Shown: in pieces, positions 55,110-64,000 of the stretch
Numbering within the stretch: position 1 is the first letter of the stretch
Layout of the letters: each line of letters opens with the position of its first letter
NCBI GenBank assembly: GCA_013399015.1
Contig: VWZX01009113.1
Coordinates: 1,178,001-1,242,000 of the forward strand
Source of the DNA: Galbula dea
Lineage: Eukaryota > Chordata > Aves > Piciformes > Galbulidae
DNA length: 64,000 bases
Direction of reading: 5' to 3'
Position numbers and translations under genes: made by a program
Notes under the pieces: model-generated
Told to the model about the DNA's origin: nothing
Databases searched by the model: none
Seen by the model: only the letters and a program-made list of their open reading frames with translations

Positions 55110-55750
55110 AAACAAACGCCCGTTCCAGCCCTCCAAGTGCAACCTTCCGCAGGCTGAACCGGCGGCTCCCCTCCGCCAGCCCGCCGCCCACACCGACTGC
55201 CGCTTCCACGGGGCCCAGCAGCGCTTCGACCGGGGCGGGGCTGGGCTAGGCGCACCGCCCCCGGCCAATGCTGCGCCGCGGCCCCCCGAGCTTCTGGGGA
55301 GCGCCCAGTGGTGGCAGCCTCGCGCTGCCGCTGTCCCGGAGCGGGGAGGGTGGCGGGGGGAGACGGGGCCGCGCCTCCGTTCAGCGCGCTGTCTGCCCCG
55401 TGGAGCGCCTCACGCCGCCGACGGCAGGTAGGTCCTCGGGGGAGCGGCTACGTGCTCGGGGCCGCTCGGCTGGCCTCCGCGGGGGAGGAGAAGGAGGAGT
55501 GTGTGCGGGCATCTGTGTTCTACCTTTCCAATAGCCGAAGAAGGGGTTGCCGCGGTTCTGGGTTTGTGGGGAGGGCGTTTGCGGGCAGAGGGCATCAAGA
55601 AACCGGAGCCGAGAAAACGTACAGCGAAGGCAGGTGGCCCCGCCGGCGGAGGTGGGGCTGCTGCCCTCCCCTTGGGTGCATTGGCCGATACCCTCTCCGG
55701 ATCGCAGAGTAGGGACCGTCCACAGCTGCATGTCGTGGTGAAGTGTAAGT
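55110..55750 (+). promoter_or_regulatory. CpG island with probable + strand promoter and untranslated first exon (STON2 candidate)
   Basis: A sharp rise in CpG over about 640 bp in AT-rich surroundings. It has a GC box (GGGGCGGGG at about 55,232) and a CCAAT box at 55265, no TATA, and a strong donor GGCAG|GTAGGT with the exon end at 55427. Several overlapping GC-driven frames occur on both strands with no recognisable protein, so the exon is probably untranslated. In vertebrates STON2 lies just 3' of SEL1L in the same orientation, which makes this its likely promoter. That assignment is synteny inference, since no STON2 coding sequence lies in the window. Confidence 0.55.
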
Positions 55751-58700
55751 TTCCCCTCCACCCTTCAGCCCCTTTTCCCGGCCGGAGGTCATTGCCCTGC
55801 TCCCACCCGTGACCGTGTTTCAGCCTGTCCTCCCGTGACCCTTACACCTTCCTTCACGGCTCTTTACCATGATGACTGTTTATGACAGGTAGCCTAGCAA
55901 CCCCACAGCCATCCTTTCCCACATGAGTGCTCCAGTCTGTGGTTTGTAAGTGCTGGCAGTTCATTACTCTGCGTCTGCGGAAGGGTTAATGAGTCATTAA
56001 CAGCAGCATGTGGAAGCTGCTTGTATCCACCTACTCCTCAGCTGCTCGGTGCAATTACTCATGTTTTGGATTTTTCCTTCCTTGAGTCTATTGAATACTG
56101 CTGCTTTGGAAATGTTTGGGGTTTTTTTCCTGCGGTTAAGATACTGCAAGGCAAAGAAAAACCTCCACTCATCTTTCTGTCCTCTCGTTTGAATACACTA
56201 TGTAAATTATAGGTTGAAAAATATTATGTATTTTTCAAATTACGTATTTCCATGCAAAGTGCATTTTTATGTTGATACACAACCAGACGGCCTTTTCCCT
56301 GCACATTTGCTTAGTTCGTGTGCTAAATATTCTTTTTATATTGCAGTTCCTGATTTTGTTAATTGTATTGTTGACTAATTGTTGGCTGTAATCAGACTCA
56401 AGTTTTCTGATTTTTTTTTTTCCCCTAGGGTTTAATCCTTTTTGAGAATTCATTTTTTTCTGAGAGAAAAATAATGCTCAACTGCTTGACTACATCAGGC
56501 AATGGTTTACAGCTTGCATGTTGCACCTTTCACTGGGAATTGTCCTTAGAATAACTTCACAGTATTGACTTCAGGGCATTTTTATTATTGTCTGGGCAAA
56601 AATTTGGCAAACATGGGCACTTCTTTACTTGTGACTCGGCTATGAATCGTTCTTGTCTTCTGTGAAATGTGTGTTTTGTAAACTTAATGGTTTGGGCAAG
56701 TAAATTTCAAACTACAGGTTGACTGCAAAATGCAGGTGTCGGCTAGTTGTGGCACCTGACTCTGCTTTCTCTTTTCTCTGCCGAGATGACTGAAACACCT
56801 TGTGTTACACTGACAAATGAGCTCTGGACTTTGCCTTAATATTTTCCAGATAGACAGGTTTATGTTAGTAAACAAAGTCTGCGTTATCACAAAGAAGCTT
56901 GAAGGGCATTTTCCACTATCTCTGGCGAGATGTGTTACATGGGATTGTGCAATGCATATGACTTTTAAGTATTTAGTTTTCAAATGGCTAGGTTCTTTCT
57001 TCTCCAGAATTTTCATATTTGATCTATTATAAAATAAAGTTGTATTTACTATGAATTACATTTAATCTGTTAGATCATGTTTTTGTCAGCTAAATCTTTG
57101 ACTACTTCTGTATAACATTAAAGGCTTTTCATGATATTCCTATGGAGATCTCAAGTACAAAGCAATTAGCAATAACTCCCAAGTAAATCTAATATATTTT
57201 TTTAATTATATGTAAGAATACAGCTGGCAGCTTGAGTGATTGCTGCTTTTATAGCTGCAGCCTTTAAAACGTTTTTAAAATATAAACTCCATAAAGAGCA
57301 TGACCAAATTTCCAATAAGAGAAAAGATCAGTTGGTTTTGGTTGGGTTTTTGTTTGGTTTTTTTTTTTTGGTTTGGGTTTTTTTCCCCCCTCACATTTTG
57401 TACTGTATTTCAGTGCTATGTTCTCTTATGATTCATGTCCTTGGGGCTTAACAGCCTTTGTCTTTAGCTGCAGATCTCTCCTTTACATGAGTTCCTTGGA
57501 TACCTTATTACATCAGTGGCATAGTGAGTACTCAGCTGTGTGGTTGGTTTAGGTAACAGTCGGAGAGACACAAGGTAAAAGAGCAACAGCTACATCTTAG
57601 TACTGGCCAACTCCCTCTCTTGAGTCCTTGTTTGTGCTACCTTGCCAGCTATCTTGTTAAGAGCTGGCAGCTGGTATAGTTCCCCGTTTGAGAAACCCAG
57701 ACTGTGTGGGGGTTAAAACCATATTGTAAGTGGGCTAAATACATCATGTTCATGGTGTCCTTAATTTTCAGCTATCTCAATTCTGGCATCAGCAAAACAA
57801 GTTGAGAAATGGTATCAGTATGTGATACAAATCTTTCAAGACGTTCTGCTCTGAGAGGCTTCTGCTACCCCTGTTCTAGAAGTGGTGACTTTTGCAGTCA
57901 GTGACGCAATTGCCACAGTGGCATTAGCTATAAGATCAGGGCTTTGGATTCTCATGCTCTGACACTTTGCTCCTGGTAGTACCCTTTCTTTATGCAGCTT
58001 TAAACTCAAGTATTGCACTCGAGGCTTTGTGCAAAGCACCTGTCATGATCTTTGCCAGTAAGCTAACAGGCTAAGTGAGTTTTGAATTGTTCAAGTTGTT
58101 CAAGAATTGTTGAATTCTTAAAGGCTGCCTGGAAGTAATGGTTTTAGCTTCAGAAGCTTTGCAGTGATGTTAGCTTTCTCTTTGACAGTTGGAAAGCTAA
58201 AAAAAAAATAAAATAAACAAACGCAGAAACAAAACTTAGGGAATAAGCTGTAGAACCATAAGGATTCATGTGATAGTGGCAATCCTAAAGTAATCTTGGC
58301 CATCAAAAAGTTGGATGTCTAAGCTAATCACTTAAACTTACTCTGCAGCCAGCTAGGAAAGGAAAGCCTTCAGAAGGCGATTCTTGGGCAATCTGTCTGA
58401 ATTGTTAGTTGCATTACAACAGCAACAAAAAAAACCCCAAACAAACAAAACCTCAATGTGAAAACCAGATTTTAATTTTTTTTTTTTGTCCTCTGATCTC
58501 TTAATACATTTTCTTTGTAGTCTAACCATGCTGAATGATTTCTTAAAGGATTGCAAGTTCTGCTGCTGGATGTGACAACTTCACAAGTGGCTAACCTCAA
58601 GGAAGGAATGCCTGTCTTTGGCTATGAGCATGTATTGTCTTCAGGACTGTGGCTATAAGTGTGACCAGGTGAATTTGAGTCCTAGGAAACACAACCAGAA

Positions 58701-61700
58701 GCCTTACAGCTCAGCTCTTATATCTGGAAATATTGGGGGTTAAATCTTTGTTCCTTGTAAATGGTGAAAGTTTTGGCAGGACCTTAAATAGGGCCAGAAG
58801 TCCATCTGAAGGTGTCTGTGTGGGTAAGATTGCTTCCCAGGTATGGATTGTGAATCCCCTGTTTACTTTTGTGATCAATACTCACTGTCTTTTAAATATG
58901 CAAATACAGTGAATGATGTGGGAGGTCCTATTTCATTCAAAACTTAAGGGTGTAAAATTTCAGAGATTAAAACAACTGAAAAAATGCAGTCCAGTGGAGA
59001 TACCAGCAGACAAGCATCAGGGTTCCAGGATTCCCTTTTTTTCTGAGAAATGATGGATGCAAATACATTAGTGCATTAGTTAGAGCAGAAATGCACTTCA
59101 AAAATTTATACCCTGATCATCTGCACTTACAGCACTTCAGTTTGCATTTCAGAGCACATCAGCTAATTTTGTTTGGAATAAAACTGAGTAAGAAGAAATC
59201 TAGGAGCTCATTTAATGTACTCCAAGTGCTAATGCAAATTGAGTCTACAGGACCAGATTGGAGATAATTGAAAGTAAAAGCCACAAAAGTAGTGTGAAAG
59301 CTGTGGTTTTATTGCTAAGTATATCACCCTCCAGCTCTGCTCCTGTTGGTAAGGTTTTACACTGCTTGCTAAAGTTAGTGTATAGCATCTTGATCAACAT
59401 GTCACCAATTTTTTAAATCAACATAATCCTCAGTGTTTATTTACAGAAAAAGTACAAGGGAAAATATAAACATCATAGCATATTAAGCTAAGAAAAGACA
59501 TCAGTGCATGTGTCCCATAGATAACTGTAGAAACAAATAGTGCTTTATGAACAGAAAATATTCAAAGGAAGTAGGTTACTGAAATGTAAACATCAGTTCT
59601 ACAGAGATGCTGTTGGTGAAAAGGGAGCCATAAAAGGAGATTTTTCCCTCACCAATCCTGAAAATCCTTCACTTTTCTGACAGTAAATATTTCCTAAAAT
59701 GTTAAAAATATTTTCTCAGCAGTGATATATCCAGGTTTATCAGTCTACTGCAGAGACAAGTCTAGAAATATGTGTAAGACTTTCTTGAAGTTTACTTTTT
59801 TGTTTATTGGAAGATGTCATGCTATAGGAACTTATTGATTAGTTGTGCTATTACTTCAGATCAGCATTTGGTGATTTCATCTTGTATCACTCAGGGGCAT
59901 TCATAGGAAATGAGAAATAACTCTGCATAACAAACCACTGCTGAAGTGCCTCTTCTTCATTCTTTGCAGAGTTAGGCAGTTGTTCTGTGTTTGATACTGA
60001 CAGGGAAGGTAGGAGAGACAGATTGCAGTCCTGCTGTTATATTTTATTGTGTAAAATGATTTATCTTGAATATTAAATGTGGGGTTTAAGCTTTGTTGCA
60101 GACGCTTCCCTCTGGGAAGACAGAACTATGTGAATCTCCTAGGAAAAAGTCCTGAAAGAAACAGATAGTAGCCCTAGAAGTAATGAAGGAGGGAGCCAAA
60201 GAGCAGCATGGGAAAAAAACCTGAAAATGTGTGTGTCTCTTTGTGTGTAGGTTATTTAATAATAACAGTAAATACCTGCATAGAAGCCCTGTGTGATGAG
60301 TAGTATGTGCTGTAGAATTAATTAGATTACAGGGGAGAATCTACACTAACACAACATATCAGTGAAAGGGGAAATGGAGTATTGGTATGTTATTTTTGGC
60401 TGTGATTCAGTTGCCTTAATTTAGGTGTGAAAAAGACATGCCAAGCCTAAGTTAGTTGCCATAGTCTTTCTGGAGGGGGTTCAACTCCTTCAAAAATAGA
60501 ACAGACGAAGGGTCTTCTGGAGGTGTTGTGTTCCTTCTAACGACTATAAACAGAGCATCAGGTGACTAGCTCAGATGTCTAACTGGGAGTCCCGAGTTAG
60601 ATGAGATGTGATCTTGCTTTACTAAGGTAACTGAACTAAATATCTCAGCATAATTTCTTTGACTTGAAACACAGGACAGAACTGACTGGTACACTTTAGG
60701 CTCCTGTGAAGGTGCTCCAGTAGTACAAAACTGTCCTTGTATTCAAAGATCGGTCAGTGTGCTCTGGAGCTGAGATTCAAAGCAGAGCTGGTCAGCAGAC
60801 CTTCCTGGTGAGCTGGAGAGAAAGAGTGTCTTTTTGCTGAGCTGTGTTTCTTGTTTCATTATGCTCTTTTAAGCCAAGTTTTAGTTGGCATTTGTAGACA
60901 TGAATATTTATAGAAACTGATTCTTTCTGTGGGCTTTTGTGTTTGCCAGCTGTGAAATGAAAGAATTATCTTTAATTTACTTTTGAAAATGGCAGTGGGT
61001 ATACAGTATAGCGATTTTGTTCTCCTGCTGTCTGAACCAGGGGCCTCTTGTAAACAGAAGGTACCGTTTTGTGGAACTGCATGCTAGTTTTGAGGTTGTG
61101 TGGGTGATGAAAATGCATGGAAAAGGCATTTTTGAAGATTAAAAGTATTACTAGCTGCTTAACTGAAACTTGAGCTGGTCAAGCTCCACAGCATATGGCC
61201 ACTTTATTTTCTAATGGAGTAGTTTCAATGGAACAGCTGTAGGGAAGAATTTGGCCTATGAAGTTTAATGATTAATTGCTGTTTAATTGCTGGCTGCTCC
61301 TAAGGTCAGAAACTTGCCACTGGAAATGCTCCTTTCTCTCTGATCCTTGCTATGTTGTTTCCAGTTCACTCTATTTCAAGTATTTTCCTGGATGAAAATT
61401 GTATCCCGTATATAAAAGTTATATATGGTGGAAGCTTATAGGTGTGTGTTCCTAAATCTTATTCTAAATTATAGTGTACAGGAATCCAGCATGGGGAATA
61501 AAATCTTAGCTGATAGATGCATGGATTTTTTGGGGAGATCTGGGCTTTCCCCTCCTAAATAACTCATCTCTGACCTCTGCAATTTAATTGCCCGAGTGGC
61601 TGAATGGAGACAGCTGAATTAGTTTGCCACACTGTGTGCTCAGAGTTTGGCACCAGCACTCACTTTTTTTTCCAGAAAAGTTTACAAGTTCTCCCTGTAT

Positions 61701-64000
61701 TCAGCCCAGGCTACTGATATGAATATGCTTGGACCGAAGGCTGATTGGGAGTGACCACAGACCTTTCAGAGCTGCAGCTCCAAACAGCTGAATTAAACTC
61801 TTCAGTGACACTGAAATGGGCACTAACTTTAAAGTGATAATCCCTTCTTTTCAGGAAGTTTGTCTTGAAATTTTCAGTAGTTTGTGAGATGCTTTTGTTT
61901 GTGTCTTGGAGAATTATGCTGATGTTGAATTTAAAACCCTGCAACGGTGAGTCGCTGCCAGTCTTGGTAACAGAAAGAGAGTCCCTGTCCCTTTGTGCCT
62001 CTTTGTCTTTATGCAAGAAGGAGGTAAATATCTCAAATAATTATAAAATCTACTTGTCTGTATCCCATTTCCAAAACTTGTTCCCTGGGTAGGGCAGTCT
62101 TTGCCAAAGATTAGCTGGACTCAGCTTTCCCAGAGGTGGCAAGAGAGCTCTAATGCTATGTTAATATTGCCGTGAACTGGTATTTCCACATATCACAATG
62201 CTGTGGAGCTGAGACGTATCTTGGGCTGAGGAGAACAATAACCATGGTTGCTTATGGCTATGTGAGGTTGGGTGGGGAAGTGGGGTGACCTGCCTGCCTT
62301 ACTTCCATTTCCTGAGCAGTCTTAGTAAGCAGCTGTGCTGTAAAACACACAGCACTGCAGGTAGTGTTACCTAAGAGGGATTAGCATAGAAGAGGATATT
62401 CAGAGTCCAAACCTTTTCATGAAAAAAGACCTTGTTGGTATTACCTGAGTGCTCGTCTCCATGTCTGCAGTACTTTGTATTGATTTTTTCAGTGAAGTGG
62501 GTGAAGTCTTCATAAAGTTCTTTCTGCTTTGTTTTCCTGACTAGATTCCAGAGTCTTCAAGGCAATAGTAACCCTGTCTTAAACTTCTGGGGGCTTGAGT
62601 GGGAGGGGAGTTTGGGGTTGGGTTTTTTGAATGTGTGTTTTTCATTTTGTGTTTTGTTGGGATATTTTTTTACACTGTTGCTCTACTAAAGCACATGCAT
62701 AAGAGACCTGATCCCTTCCTTTAAAGAAAATTACCTTTGGGTTACAGAATATCTGACAGCACCCAGAAATGTAACATGAATGAAATTCTTGTCTAAAAAT
62801 GTGGGAGGCAAGATACTGCAATTCCCAAGTCCAGTTGAGAGCTGAGTATGTGCATGATTTCACTTGTCTTAACATGTGACTTTCATCTTACTTTTTTATT
62901 TTCTGCATGCATAATTTGAAACTGTAGGCAGTAGAGCATGCTTCTACGTACATAGAATGGCTGATCACCTAACACAGTTAACCTTTACCCAATTTAATGA
63001 TAAAACAAATGTCTGCTGTTTGAAGAGTTAGTTGTCTGAGAAGGAAAGAATAGTGAAATGTCTCACTGTAGGGTTTTCTTACTGTTTTATTTTCTTATAG
63101 TCTAAATTGGTGTAGCCAGTTTAAATTGTTCTATATCCTCAAAATATGTAATTTTGAATCAAATCACATTCCTGTTCCTGTGTGAAAACTGGAGTTTTTT
63201 CCATGCACCTATAAACAGTAGTTTGTTTAGTTTTAGATTCTGTGTACCACGTGCAATTACATATACCTACAGCCCTTGTGTACCACTGGCTCAAGCCAGG
63301 CATAGGAGGAGCTACCATTTCAGAAACTTCCCAAGCAAACAGTTTCGTCTGTGGGAAACCTTCTCCCCAGGGTGTCTGCATAGCTCTGTCAGTGTACCCT
63401 ATGTGCAGTGCTCCCTGGTTTTGACAGTTTACATTGATAATAATGCCCCAACCATTGAGTGATTAGCCATTGTCCATGTCTCCTTTTTTTTATCATTCTT
63501 AACCATTCTGGTTTATGAGCTGCTGGTTGATAGACTCACAAATGCTTTGGTGCAATGACTGTTTGTTTGAGCCATTCCAAGCACTGTGAAACCAGGGACT
63601 GTGCCATGCTGTCTGTGAGCTGATTTAGATTAATTTCAATGTATAATACTGCATATTTGTCAACACTCCAAAAGCTTCATAAGTGGGCATTTGTCTCAGA
63701 TTAAAAGATGAGAATTTCATGTAAGCCATGCAATATTGTTGGTATTAACTACTTGATGCTATTGAGCATGAGGTGCAACTGATCCTTCTTGCTGCTGTCA
63801 ATATTCTTGCAATGGCTCTTCTTGTATCTTCGCCAGCAAAATACTGAGTGCAATAAAATATGAGTGATTTGTTGCCTCCATATGCCACAGGGGTCTACTT
63901 TTCACCATGTACCCCTGCAGCACTTACATGATCTCATATAGATAGATGGCAACATATCCTGGATTCATCTTCTGGAGTGCATAAAGTTGTCTGCTGTCTC
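55751..64000. other. No supported gene; possible first intron of the downstream gene
   Basis: AT-rich sequence with poly-T/TTTG-rich patches near 57.34-57.38 kb and a poly-A run near 58.2 kb. None of the short frames has family motifs. If the CpG island at 55.1-55.75 kb starts a spliced + transcript, this would be its first intron. Confidence 0.45.

Noticed and set aside
55043..55812. Several overlapping frames of 60-134 codons on both strands
   Set aside because: Arg/Gly/Pro-rich composition in every frame is what a CpG island gives. No stonin-2 or other motif was found.

Overview
The window looks like bird nuclear DNA. It carries many truncated CR1 LINE fragments with the typical avian 3' end, LTR-type solo insertions, few SINE-like sequences, short introns and one long single-copy gene. 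The TGTCCTGGTT-type LTR terminus suggests a neoavian, possibly passerine, bird; that last step is recall of repeat families, not a search.

Layout. (1) Positions 1-10,900 hold no gene I can support: CR1 pieces at the left edge and at 4.1-4.7 kb, small tandem duplications, and a small CpG-rich patch near 1.4-1.6 kb. (2) From 10.9 to 11.35 kb a reverse CR1 lies beside a GC-rich patch with a possible minus-strand first exon. (3) From 12.5 to 13.7 kb is the CpG island and promoter of the only gene identified with confidence, SEL1L. The promoter packs six CCAAT/ATTGG boxes into about 190 bp, with ER-stress-element-like and ZNF143-like sites. (4) From 13,305 to 43,355 SEL1L lies on the + strand in 21 coding exons. 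I traced all of them with consistent reading phase and GT-AG introns; they total 2,364 nt, or 787 codons plus TAG. The 3' UTR runs to about 47,130. Two introns carry sizeable CR1 copies, intron 13 carries a clean solo LTR, and intron 20 carries a 33-bp LTR-terminus-like palindrome. (5) A second solo LTR, in minus orientation, begins about 105 bp beyond the SEL1L poly(A) site. (6) From 47.8 to 55.0 kb I see no gene. (7) From 55.1 to 55.75 kb is a second strong CpG island with a GC box, a CCAAT box and a good splice donor. By vertebrate gene order (SEL1L followed by STON2 in the same orientation) it may be the STON2 promoter and untranslated first exon, but no STON2 coding exon is present. (8) From 55.8 to 64 kb I see nothing I can name.

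Function. SEL1L is the ER-membrane adaptor of the HRD1 (SYVN1) ubiquitin ligase in ER-associated degradation. The predicted protein has a signal peptide, an acidic stretch, a fibronectin type II domain with its four cysteines, a series of Sel1-like repeats, one C-terminal membrane segment and a proline-rich cytosolic tail. All five N-glycosylation sequons expected from the mammalian protein are present. The promoter sites fit a gene induced by the unfolded-protein response.

I found no convincing new biological system. The most interesting leads are the promoter architecture, the two datable solo LTRs, the tiny palindromic LTR-like remnant, a CR1 fragment squeezed against the exon 3 acceptor, and the unassigned CpG islands.
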